DNA from: an uncultured Bacteroidales bacterium
GTDB lineage: Bacteria; Bacteroidota; Bacteroidia; Bacteroidales; WCHB1-69
Direction: 5' to 3'
Assembly (NCBI GenBank): GCA_934699095.1
Contig: CAKUVI010000004.1
Location: 62,001-126,000 of the forward strand
DNA length: 64,000 bases
Position 1 is the stretch's first letter. Each line of letters opens with the position of its first letter. The notes below the pieces were generated by a model. That model was not told the DNA's origin. It ran no database searches and saw nothing but the letters and a program-made list of their open reading frames with translations. The translations under genes and the position numbers were made by a program. Below, one piece after another: positions 16,142-25,590 of the stretch.

Positions 16142-16684
16142 CTATTGTACTTGATTGATGTTTGTGAGGTTTAGTTTTACTTTCCAATTCTCTAATTTTA
16201 CATCGTAGGTTTTGGCATTTGCGCCGCTAGTTGACAATGCAGTTTGCATATCTTTTTTCCCATTCAAGGATTTAAAATATTTCTTGAACTCCTTCTGGGC
16301 ATTTGCGCCATTGAAGATTATGGTGCCTATACTATGATGTTTTCCGAGAAACGTTTCCAAAGTATTTGGCTGGCCGTGTATGTTTTTGTCGGAAGATCCA
16401 TCCCTTTGACAAGTTTTATACACATCCCATAAGGCAACGTTGTTTTTTTTCAGGCACGTTTCAAATTCAGCGTATGTTTTGAACGGAATGCCTTTATTGA
16501 GGATGTCGGCCATAATCTTGCGAAAGGAGTTCCCTCGGTCTGCATAATATTCGCCTTTGCATAAAGAGCAGCAACCTGGGAAAGTTCCTAATATGAGTAT
16601 TTCGGGATGGTCGCCCGTCAACGGGGGAAGACCGGTCAATTCAGACGTGTCTGACAGAATTTGATTTGTTGATTCCATCGGCAT
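16142..16684 (-). CDS. Hypoxanthine/uracil-DNA glycosylase family protein
   Basis: The 180-residue protein has the pattern of the single-domain UDG superfamily branch that includes DNA-deoxyinosine glycosylase, which removes deaminated bases. The N-terminal strand ILILGTFPGCCSL carries the GxFPG-type motif. YYADRGNSFRKIM follows, then ALWDVYKTCQRDGSSDKNI, very like the family's 'LWDV...R.GS.D..I'. Near the C-terminus is TALSTSGANA, equivalent to the second active-site motif. It lacks a signal peptide, so it acts in the cytoplasm. The start ATG is preceded by AAGAG. It lies 54 bp after a secreted-protein gene to which it has no obvious link. Confidence 0.8.
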   Translation of the reverse strand: MPMESTNQILSDTSELTGLPPLTGDHPEILILGTFPGCCSLCKGEYYADRGNSFRKIMADILNKGIPFKTYAEFETCLKKNNVALWDVYKTCQRDGSSDKNIHGQPNTLETFLGKHHSIGTIIFNGANAQKEFKKYFKSLNGKKDMQTALSTSGANAKTYDVKLENWKVKLNLTNINQVQ

Positions 16685-16737
16685 GATTCTCTTGATTTTT
16701 GATTGGTGATACTTTCCTTTTTTTTAGGCTGCCAAGA

Positions 16738-18960
16738 TTATTTAAGCTCTTTCAGCACATTTTCCACGCTTTTGTCTTTCAGCTTTTTGATTTTTTCATC
16801 CAGTTCGGCAGCTTTTGAAGAGTTCATAGCGGTCAGAAATTGTTTCTGGATATCAATAACTTTTTGCAGTTTGTCGCAGCTGTTTGAATCTGAAGTCCAT
16901 GCCAAGTCCGCCGATTTCATGTATGTGGAGTAAACTTTAACAATATTTTTGGTGGACTTGTTGTTTAATAATTTGTCATTATTTTCTGTGATAACCTTTC
17001 GAAGATCAATGAAATTCGCACAATTATCTTGAATATTCATCAAATCATTTAACCTTTTGAAGCTTTCGTTCGTGTCTGATGAAATAGCGACATTATACCC
17101 ATTCAAATACGATGAGAACGCTTTTGCGACGTCCGCATAGTCTTTGCCGCATTTATCCATAATTTGTTTATGCTTATTCGCCACCAAACCTCTTAAGTCA
17201 ATGAATTTCATATAACCATGTTGGATTTTTGTAAAATTGTTCAATCGACTTATTGTTTCCTTCAGATCATCCGACACTTTTAAATTGTAGTCCTTATGCT
17301 GGGAATTGTACGACTTGGCAACGTCAGAATAATCTTTTCCAGCCTGTTCAATTATCTTGTTCTTGTTATTTTCAATCATCTGTTGCAAATCACGGATTTC
17401 ATCCCAATCACCCCTAACACGAACTGCTTTGTTGAAAATAAAAGATTTATCCAAATCAATAGTTTTTGAATCAAAGACAATTTGCGTTTGCCAATATTGT
17501 GAGCCCTCCTTTTTGTTGTATTTTTCGACTGTACAATACACTGTTTTGTTTGCAACATCCACGGAATCAATCTTATAAGATGCTGCTGGACAAAAGTCCT
17601 TTAATTGTTTCCCAAGTTTATCCCGTAAAGGTGACTTGCTGGAGAAAAGTTCGCCCCATATTCTGTCATTGTCATAATCCACGGCAATGACTACATCTGG
17701 ACCAAATATTTTCATATCAGCTCTTTTTGATGAAACGGATACAATTTTATCAAGGGCTGCTGATGCGAAGTCTTTGAATGCCTTTTCAATTTCTTTTTGT
17801 CGGGCTTCTTCAGCGAGGCGTTTCTCTTCTGCTGCACGTTGTAGTTTGGCGGGCCGCCATTCTTGTACATATTGATTGTACATATTAGTGAGTATATCTT
17901 TTTGTTCTTGACTCACCCGATAGCCTTGCCATAACGCTGTGGCAGATGATAGTTGCTCTTTATCTTCAAAAAAAACGTTTTTCAACTGATTTTCTATTCT
18001 TCTTGCATACCGCTCGAACTCTCCGGTCTTAAAAACCTTCACATCTCTCTCCTTTGTTATCCTAAAATATTTTCCCATCACAAGACGTTCCGAGCGTTTT
18101 CTGTCCAATGTTTTGTTACCGCCTATTGCACTTAAACCAAAGCAGTCGTTCCCTTCATACAGAATGGTATTCATAAATTCAGGTCCTTCAGTTCCCAACA
18201 AATTTGCAGAGGTGATTTCTACAGAATACCCAGACTCCTCCAGTTCTTCACGGGTCATCTGCCTTTCGGCAAACTTTTTGTACAACTCTTTTTCATCCTC
18301 ATTCTCTGGAAGAGACCAAATTACTTTTCCATCTTTCCGCTCATAGAGTGACACATACACACCGTTGATGAAATTGTATTCGTTTTCACTTCTTCCATTC
18401 TTCCCTATCCATTTGCCTGTATAAAAACCGTCATCATCGAATTGCCCTTTCAAATAGTCGTTCAAAGCAAATGATCCGACTAACACTCCATTTGAGAAGT
18501 TCGCAGAAATCGAATACGTTTTTTTCCCATCTGTAGTTCTCGTCATTCTCCATGCACCGTGCGGCATACCGTCCTTGAAGTTGGCAGTCAGAGAAGAAAT
18601 GGATGTCCCTTTTTTGGAGGCCGTACTTTCTGTGTTGGTTACGGTAACTGTCAGAGTGCCATCTAACCATCCGTCTTTGAAATTAGCAGTAGCCGAGTAT
18701 TTTGTGGAGCTTGTCACATAATCTTTAAGGGTGCGGCTCCAGTATTTCGGATTTGTCTCGGATGCATTGACCGTGTATTTTCCATGTTTTACGTAGTCGC
18801 CATTACTGCCTTCGTAGTAAGAATATGTCAGCGTGCCAGGAACTCCGCAGGAAGTTTCATAATTTTTGTTTACATACGTTTTCAATTGTTGTCCATATGA
18901 CAGGAAAGAACAGAATACTAACACTAAGGTTAATGCGGTGGTTTTTGAAATGTTTTTCAT
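16738..18960 (-). CDS. Secreted MORN-repeat protein with a triplicated C-terminal domain
   Basis: The 740-residue product has a signal peptide (MKNISKTTALTLVLVFCSFL, then SYGQ). Residues ~30-215 hold MORN-like units (NFKDGWLDGTLT, NFKDGMPHGAWR, NFSNGVLVGSFA, GQFDDDGFYTGKW). A central charged helix follows (LQRAAEEKRLAEEARQKEIE). Residues ~540-735 consist of three ~65-residue repeats. Each has an IDLR-type helix, 'KIIEQAGKDYSDVAKSY' or its equivalents, then 'SDTNESFKRLNDLMNIQ'. The third copy is most diverged. I recognise no enzyme motif. The likely location is the periplasm or outer membrane. MORN units are probably structural here. Confidence 0.72.
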   Translation of the reverse strand: MKNISKTTALTLVLVFCSFLSYGQQLKTYVNKNYETSCGVPGTLTYSYYEGSNGDYVKHGKYTVNASETNPKYWSRTLKDYVTSSTKYSATANFKDGWLDGTLTVTVTNTESTASKKGTSISSLTANFKDGMPHGAWRMTRTTDGKKTYSISANFSNGVLVGSFALNDYLKGQFDDDGFYTGKWIGKNGRSENEYNFINGVYVSLYERKDGKVIWSLPENEDEKELYKKFAERQMTREELEESGYSVEITSANLLGTEGPEFMNTILYEGNDCFGLSAIGGNKTLDRKRSERLVMGKYFRITKERDVKVFKTGEFERYARRIENQLKNVFFEDKEQLSSATALWQGYRVSQEQKDILTNMYNQYVQEWRPAKLQRAAEEKRLAEEARQKEIEKAFKDFASAALDKIVSVSSKRADMKIFGPDVVIAVDYDNDRIWGELFSSKSPLRDKLGKQLKDFCPAASYKIDSVDVANKTVYCTVEKYNKKEGSQYWQTQIVFDSKTIDLDKSFIFNKAVRVRGDWDEIRDLQQMIENNKNKIIEQAGKDYSDVAKSYNSQHKDYNLKVSDDLKETISRLNNFTKIQHGYMKFIDLRGLVANKHKQIMDKCGKDYADVAKAFSSYLNGYNVAISSDTNESFKRLNDLMNIQDNCANFIDLRKVITENNDKLLNNKSTKNIVKVYSTYMKSADLAWTSDSNSCDKLQKVIDIQKQFLTAMNSSKAAELDEKIKKLKDKSVENVLKELK

Positions 18961-19303
18961 ATTTATTATATTTAAGTTGCTTTTGATTTGTTTGTTTGTT
19001 TTCGTTCATGGATTTCCGCTTTCTTCTTTTTGGATGATGTATTCACCCGAAATTGCTGATTTTGCTGCCATAACTTTATTTTTTAGTTGTTAATTGTTGG
19101 ACAAAATAAAATATTCTCAATCGCTTGAGTGCGCCATCAGCTCGCTGTTGACAAAAAAGGCGTGGCCTGTCTTTGTCGTCAAAGAGGTTCTAGCAAAACC
19201 CAAGCAGAATAACAAAGAACGCCGTGAAATCCCTTGTCGGTAATTTCACAGCACAAAAATAAAACGTAAATCGATATCTCCTTTGGTCCGAATTGGTCCG
19301 AAT

Positions 19304-19530
19304 TAGGTGTAGGGGGGGAGTATGTGGGCGGAAGGGCCTTTTTTGCACGCCACTCCATCCGCGCATGATGTCCCAATTCCTAATTCCACCTTGTAATCCC
19401 CCACCGTCATCGTCTCCCGCTCGAACGCCACGCCCACCTTCACGACCTGGCGGCCGTCGGTCTCGTAAGGCTGGGCATAGCCTTTGCTGTTGATTTGGTC
19501 TAGGGCCTGTTTGCACAGCCACTCCGCTCA
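19304..19530 (-). pseudogene. C-terminal remnant of an AAA-ATPase/PD-(D/E)XK (PDDEXK_9) gene
   Basis: One minus-strand frame reads AEWLCKQALDQINSKGYAQP, then YETDGRQVVKVGVAFERETM and TVGDYKVELGI. This is the typical C-terminus of the AAA-ATPase-like/PDDEXK_9 proteins abundant in Bacteroidales ('Q(A)L-QI--KGYA-PY--DGR-VVKVGV-F'). No start or N-terminal domain remains, and the other end merges into non-coding sequence. It is a fragment only. Confidence 0.7.
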
Positions 19531-19616
19531 AGTTTCAATCTTGGAAGTTTTTATTTTTCCGAGATTTCAATTATGGGAAATTTTTTTTGTTTTTTTGCGG
19601 CGTTAAAAATAAAACA

Positions 19617-19911
19617 ATGGAACAACAGAACATTGAGTACATTTATCAGATGTCGAGAAGAAAAACGGAGGCTGTCAAAAACGATTTTCCGGCGCTCATT
19701 GTACCGAAAAATCAATTGGGAAAACCGTTTGATTGGCATCAAGGGTTGCAAGGGCGTGGGATAGACAACACTGATGCTGCAACACATGAAAGAGGCATTC
19801 CCTGATAGGTCAAAAGCCCTGTATGTGTCGCTGGAAGGACTGTATGACAGCCATCCATGTTCACTCGCGGAACTGATAGAACGACATGAGGACATTGCAG
19901 CGGATATTTGA
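19617..19911 (+). pseudogene. N-terminal AAA ATPase remnant with a stop at the Walker A lysine
   Basis: From ATG 19617 the frame reads MEQQNIEYIYQMSRRKTEAV. It then shifts near 19680-19690 into RRSLYRKINWENRLIGIKGC and KGVG. The next codon is TAG at 19762-19764, followed in frame by TTLMLQHMKEAFPDRSKALY and VSLEGLYDSHPCSLAELIE. Family members have GVGKTT here, so the Walker A lysine codon (AAG) appears to have become TAG. The sequence ends at TGA 19911, far short of the ~400 residues of a full ATPase such as 11457-12656. A frameshift, a nonsense mutation and a truncation make it a clear pseudogene. Confidence 0.82.
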
Positions 19912-20023
19912 TTTCACCAAAATGTAGTTATGCACAGCAATAAATACTTGTTATTTCAAAAAATTTTTTTTGCAAATTAAACTTTTGCGTTTTTTTGTAG
20001 TCGCAGGTAAAATTTTATTATTT

Positions 20024-21349
20024 ATGAACATAAAAGTCGCTATTTCTATACTAATTTGCATTTTATGCTTGATTTTCGGTGAAATAAATGCACAAAACGA
20101 CCAAAAACGTGAATTTACACTTGAGGAGTGTCTTCAATACGCTGAATCCAACAACTTCTCTCTTCTCTCTTCTGACATCGACGTGGCATCTTCTGAACTG
20201 AGCCTCAAACAGGCTAAGGAAAACATCGCACCGTCTGTATCTGCTTCCGCAACTCAGAATGTGAGTTTTGGAAATTATGAGAGATCTGTAGGTTGGGGCG
20301 GTAACTACGGGGTTTCGGCTGGCATGACCCTTTTCAATGGTCTTAGCAATGCCAATAAAATCAAACAGAGCAAATTGAACATCGAACAAGCCCAACTCTC
20401 GCTCGAAAACCAAAAAAACAACATAAGAGTACAGGTGATCCAAGCTTTTTTGGCTATCATGATGAATGAGGACCTTCTCTCCTATCAAGAGGAAGTGCTC
20501 GCCTCAAGCAAAGAACAGATGGAACAGGGCGAACAACAACTCGCTGTAGGCCAGATACTTGAAAGCGACTATAAGATGCTCCAAGCCCAATACACCTCAG
20601 ATCTTTACAATATTGAAAACATAAAGAACAATATTCAGTCTAACTACCTGACTCTCAAGAATCTTCTCTCTATAAATCCTAACCAGACCATAGCTATTGT
20701 ACGACCAGACAGTGCCACTTTGTTCAAAAGCTTGGACCTGCCGGACCTGCAAACCATGATCGACCGGTCAACATCATATCTTCCAGAACTGAAAATGGCG
20801 GAAAAGAATATAGAAAGTGCGGATTATGATGTAAAAATACAAAAGGCAGCATACTATCCGAATCTGTCGCTGAATGCAGGCATCAACACTAACTATTCCG
20901 GCTCCAATCTCACCGACCCAAACGCATCTTGGGGAACCCAAGTGTGGCAAAAACTCGGTGAAAATATCGGCTTGAGCCTAAATATACCTATCTACCAGCG
21001 TGGTGCGGTTAGAAACAGCGTGAAACAAGCCCAATATCGTGCCGAACAGGTGGAATTGGAACAAAAAGTGACAGAATATCAAATCAACCAAGAACTGCGT
21101 CAAAGCTACTTGGATGTCTTGGCCGCCCAAAACGACTATCTTGCTGCTGAGGCCAAAAAAGATGCGTATTTTGCAAATTTTAACACTTATAGAATGCGCT
21201 TCAAATACGGCTCTGTAACCGCTGTTGACCTGATTCAACAACAAACCAACTATCTGAACCAGCTGAACCAATATATGCAAACAAAATATTCATACGTGTT
21301 CAAAAGAAAAATATTGGATGTCTATATGGGAATCCCCGTGAGTCTTTAA
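20024..21349 (+). CDS. TolC-family outer-membrane efflux protein
   Basis: I start at ATG 20024, which is followed by a signal peptide (MNIKVAISILICILCLIFGE, then INAQ); 441 residues. It matches the outer-membrane efflux protein family. It has FTLEECLQYAESNNFSLLSS near the N-terminus, long coiled-coil stretches (LNIEQAQLSLENQKNNIRVQ) and a duplicated helical half. The family ending is NTYRMRFKYGSVTAVDLIQQ followed by a short strand segment. The protein would form the outer-membrane channel for the MacA/MacB-type pump encoded directly downstream (51 bp to the next gene, same strand). Confidence 0.92.
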   Translation: MNIKVAISILICILCLIFGEINAQNDQKREFTLEECLQYAESNNFSLLSSDIDVASSELSLKQAKENIAPSVSASATQNVSFGNYERSVGWGGNYGVSAGMTLFNGLSNANKIKQSKLNIEQAQLSLENQKNNIRVQVIQAFLAIMMNEDLLSYQEEVLASSKEQMEQGEQQLAVGQILESDYKMLQAQYTSDLYNIENIKNNIQSNYLTLKNLLSINPNQTIAIVRPDSATLFKSLDLPDLQTMIDRSTSYLPELKMAEKNIESADYDVKIQKAAYYPNLSLNAGINTNYSGSNLTDPNASWGTQVWQKLGENIGLSLNIPIYQRGAVRNSVKQAQYRAEQVELEQKVTEYQINQELRQSYLDVLAAQNDYLAAEAKKDAYFANFNTYRMRFKYGSVTAVDLIQQQTNYLNQLNQYMQTKYSYVFKRKILDVYMGIPVSL

Positions 21350-21400
21350 TGCAAGACATACAAAAAACAGTTAATTTAAGTTAATTCAAAACTAATCCAG

Positions 21401-22636
21401 ATGTCTGAAAAGAAAAAAAACAGAAAACTGTGGTGGATATTAGGATCTGTTGTCCTTTTGATTATCGTCTTGGCACTTTTTTTTACATTGAAAAAAGGTA
21501 AGAAGAGCGAATTGCAGGTCAGCACTGACAGATGTATCACAGACAGTATAGAAGTGACAGTGACAGCCACAGGCGAGCTGCAACCGGTGTACAAGGTAGA
21601 TGTCGGCACCCAAGTGTCAGGTATTGTAGAAAAATTATATGTCGATTTCAACACTGAGGTGAAGAAAGGACAGTTGTTAGCTCAATTAGACCGTTCGAAC
21701 CTCAACGAGCAGTTGTCGCAGGCACAGACAAGCGTCTCAAATGCGCAGAGCAATCTTACCTTGGCGCAACAGAACTACGACCGAATCAAGGCATTATACG
21801 ACAACAAAGCCGCAACGCTTGAGGCTTATGAATCAGCCACAAACCAGTTGACATTGGCCAAAAACCAGTTACGCACGGCAAAATCCGACCTGTCGAGGGC
21901 GCAGACGAATCTCTCGTATGCCACCATTTATTCCCCGATAGACGGAGTGGTTTTAGACAAGGCCGTGGAAGAGGGTCAGACCGTGGCATCCTCTTTCAAC
22001 ACCCCTACGTTATTCACCATAGCAAACGATCTCACACAAATGCAGGTGGAAGCCAAGGTGGACGAAGCCGACATAGGCGAGGTTAAGCCAGGCCAGCCGG
22101 TGACATTCACCGTTGATGCCTTCCCCGACGACCGCTTCTCAGGCACTGTTAAGGAGGTTAGGCTCAGTCCAGAGGTTACATCCAATGTAGTAACATATAC
22201 AGTGATTATCAATGCCCCGAATCCTGAACAGAAACTGTATCCGGGCATGACCGCCAACGTCACCATCACCACCAAGAAAGAGATCGGAATCACCATACCC
22301 GTGCAGGCCTTTTATGTTAATATCAACAATGACAACATGAACACTTTGAAGAAAAAGGGCTACACCTTTGACATGGTTTTCAAGAACAATGAAGAACGGA
22401 CAGAAGGTTTGAAAGACATCACCAAGAAAACGGTATGGGTAAAGGTTGGAGACAAGCATTTTGCACAGCGGCAGGTAACTACCGGCACCGACGACAGGGT
22501 GCGTTCCATAGTGACCGACGGGTTGAAAGAGAATGAGGAGGTGATAATCTCAGTTTCCGAGGTGCAAATGGGAATGGAAAACCAGAGTGGTGGAGCCAAC
22601 CCGTTCATGCCAAAGCGCGAAAAGAAAGAGCGGTAG
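21401..22636 (+). CDS. macA: Periplasmic adaptor of a MacAB-type efflux system
   Basis: This 411-residue membrane-fusion protein has one N-terminal membrane helix (WWILGSVVLLIIVLALFFTL). A biotinyl-lipoyl-like segment follows (VDVGTQVSGIVEKLYVDFNT, then VKKGQLLAQLD). The coiled-coil hairpin spans residues ~105-165 (QTSVSNAQSNLTLAQQNYDR). The second lipoyl half is IYSPIDGVVLDKAVEEGQTV. A beta-barrel domain with VEAKVDEADIGEVKPGQPVT closes it. It links the inner-membrane ABC transporter to the TolC-like channel. It is the second gene of the four-gene operon and ends 3 bp before the ATPase gene. Confidence 0.9.
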   Translation: MSEKKKNRKLWWILGSVVLLIIVLALFFTLKKGKKSELQVSTDRCITDSIEVTVTATGELQPVYKVDVGTQVSGIVEKLYVDFNTEVKKGQLLAQLDRSNLNEQLSQAQTSVSNAQSNLTLAQQNYDRIKALYDNKAATLEAYESATNQLTLAKNQLRTAKSDLSRAQTNLSYATIYSPIDGVVLDKAVEEGQTVASSFNTPTLFTIANDLTQMQVEAKVDEADIGEVKPGQPVTFTVDAFPDDRFSGTVKEVRLSPEVTSNVVTYTVIINAPNPEQKLYPGMTANVTITTKKEIGITIPVQAFYVNINNDNMNTLKKKGYTFDMVFKNNEERTEGLKDITKKTVWVKVGDKHFAQRQVTTGTDDRVRSIVTDGLKENEEVIISVSEVQMGMENQSGGANPFMPKREKKER

Positions 22637-22639
22637 TAT

Positions 22640-23383
22640 ATGGCTAAGGAAATTCTTAAGATAGACAAGTTGGAACGTGTTTTCCGTGTAGGCAGCGAGG
22701 ATGTGCATGCCTTGCGGGGCGTCACATTTACAGTGCAAGAGGGCGAGTTTGTGAGCATAATGGGCACAAGCGGATCCGGGAAATCAACATTGCTCAACAT
22801 TCTGGGCTGTTTAGACACACCAACATCAGGAGATTACATCATAGACGGTGTTTCGGTGAGGAGTTTGGGCAAAAACGAACTCTCCGCCCTCAGAAACCGC
22901 AAAATCGGCTTTGTATTCCAAAATTACAACCTTTTGGCAAGAACCACAGCATTGGAAAATGTGGAACTGCCGTTGATATACAACAAGGATGTTCCGGCGC
23001 GAGAACGACGTGACAGGGCTGTGGCGGCGTTGAAGCTCGTGGGCCTGGATCAGCGGATGGAGCATACCCCGAACCAGCTTTCGGGCGGTCAGCAACAGCG
23101 CGTCGCTATCGCAAGAGCCTTGGTCAACGACCCTGTGATTGTGCTCGCCGACGAGGCAACCGGCAATCTCGACACCAAGACATCATACGAAATCATGAGC
23201 CTCTTCCAAGATCTCCATGAAAAGGGCAAAACCATAGCCTTCGTCACACACGAACCCGATATTGCCACCTTCACGACAAGGAAAATCCGCCTCCGCGACG
23301 GACAAATAATAGAAGACGCTCCCATTGTGCCGCAATCGGCTGCAAAAGCATTAGAAGAAATCAGCAAAATACCCACAGAATGA
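22640..23383 (+). CDS. ABC transporter ATP-binding protein, MacB/LolD type
   Basis: The 247-residue ATPase has Walker A GTSGSGKST at ~44-52, Q-loop FVFQNYNLLART, signature LSGGQQQRV, Walker B VIVLADEAT and H-loop FVTHEPD. The wording 'MGTSGSGKSTLLNILGCLDTPTSG' and 'QRVAIARALVNDP' is characteristic of the MacB/LolD/FtsE-like branch, in which ATPase and permease pair as separate proteins or are fused. It overlaps the permease gene by 4 bp (ATGA), so the two are translationally coupled. It energises export through the adaptor and TolC channel of the same operon. Confidence 0.95.
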   Translation: MAKEILKIDKLERVFRVGSEDVHALRGVTFTVQEGEFVSIMGTSGSGKSTLLNILGCLDTPTSGDYIIDGVSVRSLGKNELSALRNRKIGFVFQNYNLLARTTALENVELPLIYNKDVPARERRDRAVAALKLVGLDQRMEHTPNQLSGGQQQRVAIARALVNDPVIVLADEATGNLDTKTSYEIMSLFQDLHEKGKTIAFVTHEPDIATFTTRKIRLRDGQIIEDAPIVPQSAAKALEEISKIPTE

Positions 23384-24600
23384 ACATATCAAACCTTTTC
23401 AAGTTGGCAATCAGCTCGTTGTTCCGCAACAAGATGCGTACACTTCTCACTATGTTGGGTATCATCATTGGTATTGCTTCCGTCATTGCCATGGTTAGCC
23501 TTGGCCAGGCTTCAACCAAAAATGTGCAGGCCGAATTGTCATCCATGGGCTCAAACATGATTATGGTGATGCCGGCCCGACAGATGCGCGGCGGCGTGAA
23601 TATGGGCAACGCATCCTCTAAATCATTAGACCAAAACGACCTTAACTCATTGAAAAACAACACTGTATATGTCGCTAAAGTGTCACCTATGGTGGGCACG
23701 TCTAAACAGCTTATCTACGGCTCTAACAACCATCCTTGCAGTGTTAACGGCGTTTCTGAGGATTACCTCGACATCAGAAAATATTCCCTCAAAAATGGCA
23801 TAATGTTCTCAGAAGAGGATGTGAAAAAATATGCAAAAGTCTGCGTCATAGGACAGACCGTGGTTAATGAACTGTTCACCAACGGGGAAGACCCCATAGG
23901 ACAGACCATCCGATTCGGCTCCATACCGATGACTGTAATCGGAGTGTTGGCATCCAAAGGCCAAAACCAGATGGGTGAAGACCAAGACGACATAGTATTT
24001 GCCCCTTACACCACAATTCAAAAACGTTTTTCCGGAATCAACTACTTCAATATGATGTTCGCATCAGCCACATCTGAGGAGGAATCAGAACTTGCTGCAA
24101 CAGAAATAACTTACCTGCTGCGTAGCAACCACGGCATAAAATCAGGGGCAACCGATGACTTTGAGATCAGAACTCAGGAAGAACTCGTCTCCTCCATAAA
24201 CTCAGTAAACAAGATGCTCACAATGCTCTTAGCGGCTATCGCTTCCATATCCCTTGTGGTCGGCGGTATCGGAATTATGAACATTATGTACGTCACCGTG
24301 ACCGAACGCACCAAAGAGATCGGACTGCGCATGGCCATCGGTGCAAGAAATTCCGACATAAAAATGCAATTCCTCACCGAGAGCATTATTCTCAGTCTCA
24401 TTGGAGGCATTATTGGCATCTTCTTCGGATTGCTTTTGTCGTATGTCGCTTCAAAACTCTTGAGCTGGCCTTTCGTGATCAGTCAGAAAGCCATAGTGAT
24501 CTCTTTCTTCGTATGCGCCTTTACCGGCATCTTTTTTGGCTGGTATCCTGCAAAAAAGGCTGCCAATATGGACCCGATTTCAGCCCTACGCTACGAATAA
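23380..24600 (+). CDS. ABC transporter permease, MacB type
   Basis: This 406-residue MacB/FtsX-like permease has TM1 at ~20-42 (MRTLLTMLGIIIGIASVIAM). A large periplasmic MacB_PCD domain follows to ~residue 270. Three C-terminal membrane helices start with ASISLVVGGIGIMNIMYVTV. The conserved cytoplasmic stretch TERTKEIGLRMAIGARNSDI and the ending GWYPAKKAANMDPISALRYE are diagnostic. In E. coli macB, permease and ATPase are one polypeptide; here they are split, as in many Bacteroidota. The substrate could be a peptide, lipid or macrolide and cannot be read from sequence. Confidence 0.94.
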   Translation: MNISNLFKLAISSLFRNKMRTLLTMLGIIIGIASVIAMVSLGQASTKNVQAELSSMGSNMIMVMPARQMRGGVNMGNASSKSLDQNDLNSLKNNTVYVAKVSPMVGTSKQLIYGSNNHPCSVNGVSEDYLDIRKYSLKNGIMFSEEDVKKYAKVCVIGQTVVNELFTNGEDPIGQTIRFGSIPMTVIGVLASKGQNQMGEDQDDIVFAPYTTIQKRFSGINYFNMMFASATSEEESELAATEITYLLRSNHGIKSGATDDFEIRTQEELVSSINSVNKMLTMLLAAIASISLVVGGIGIMNIMYVTVTERTKEIGLRMAIGARNSDIKMQFLTESIILSLIGGIIGIFFGLLLSYVASKLLSWPFVISQKAIVISFFVCAFTGIFFGWYPAKKAANMDPISALRYE

Positions 24601-24759
24601 GGGTGCTTATTTGTGTTTTTCTTGACCTCTGGCCTTTAGTTAATTTTTTCGCACCGCCAAAGGCTGTGATTTATTGTAAATCAAAATGTAAAACCATATC
24701 CTAAATTATAAGAATAGAATTTAAACGTACGATTTTTGGGGGCGGTGGTTGTTTCCCCC

Positions 24760-25581
24760 TTATTTCTTTTCAAACACCATATTGATTCCAAAAAAGGCTT
24801 TTTCCCTTAAAAAACGGTTGTTTTTCCATATTTTCTGCTCTTTCCTGATGTTTTCTTCATATTTACCCTCATTAAAACAGAAAGAAGGAAGAAAACGAAT
24901 ATACATCAAGCTGTCGTCAACGGGGGAAAAATCACTGTCATTGAACAGTTGCAGCCATTTTTCAGCCGGGCGGATGTTCTCATTACCCATCATGATTTCC
25001 TTTCCGAGAACCTCGTCATAAACGGAAATCACACGGTTATTGCCGCGTTGCCTGTAAAGCATGAGACGCTTCAACAAACAAGCACCATTTTCTTCGATTA
25101 ATATCAGTTTGCCATTTTTTTTAAGTGCTCTATGGAATATTTTCAATCCCTCTTCCACGGGTTCGATGTGATGAAGGGTGTCTTGAAGAATTATATAATC
25201 AAAACTTTCATCATCAATCACCTGATCAAAAAGATTGGCATATTGATAAGAAAACAGGTCGGTATTGCAGAATTTTTTCCAAAAATTGCATCTTTGTTCC
25301 CACTCTTTGGCATAATATTCCAATGTAGTGCCGAGTACGGGCTGGTTTTTGGTGGCAAAGAACAATCCTGTAGTGCCGTAGCCGCAACCGCAATCCCAAA
25401 TAGCAGGCTTATTTGCAGTGTCAACATATTTGTCGATGTAAGCGAGGCGCTGCATGAAGTATGCCTTGCGGAACAATTGTCGCGACACAGAGCCGTCGGT
25501 TAGCTTGTAATAAGGGTAAAGCGACCGATTTTGGCGAAGTTCTTCGCACAGATGTCCGTAAAACTCCTCTATTTGCATCAA
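24760..25581 (-). CDS. Class I SAM-dependent methyltransferase
   Basis: The 273-residue protein has the Rossmann-type methyltransferase motifs: motif I IWDCGCGYGTTGLFFA at ~60-75, an acidic end of strand 2 (TTLEYYAKEW), and post-I/motif II FDYIILQDTLHHIEPVEEGL. An 'LKKNGKLILIEENG' strand follows. The C-terminal third contains a basic stretch (LMLYRQRGNNRVISVYDEVL) and is not recognised. The substrate is unknown. It lies 9 bp downstream of typA and is probably co-transcribed; the pairing may be only transcriptional. Its own start is ATG at 25581. Confidence 0.8.
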   Translation of the reverse strand: MMQIEEFYGHLCEELRQNRSLYPYYKLTDGSVSRQLFRKAYFMQRLAYIDKYVDTANKPAIWDCGCGYGTTGLFFATKNQPVLGTTLEYYAKEWEQRCNFWKKFCNTDLFSYQYANLFDQVIDDESFDYIILQDTLHHIEPVEEGLKIFHRALKKNGKLILIEENGACLLKRLMLYRQRGNNRVISVYDEVLGKEIMMGNENIRPAEKWLQLFNDSDFSPVDDSLMYIRFLPSFCFNEGKYEENIRKEQKIWKNNRFLREKAFFGINMVFEKK

Positions 25582-25590
25582 AATGCTGTC

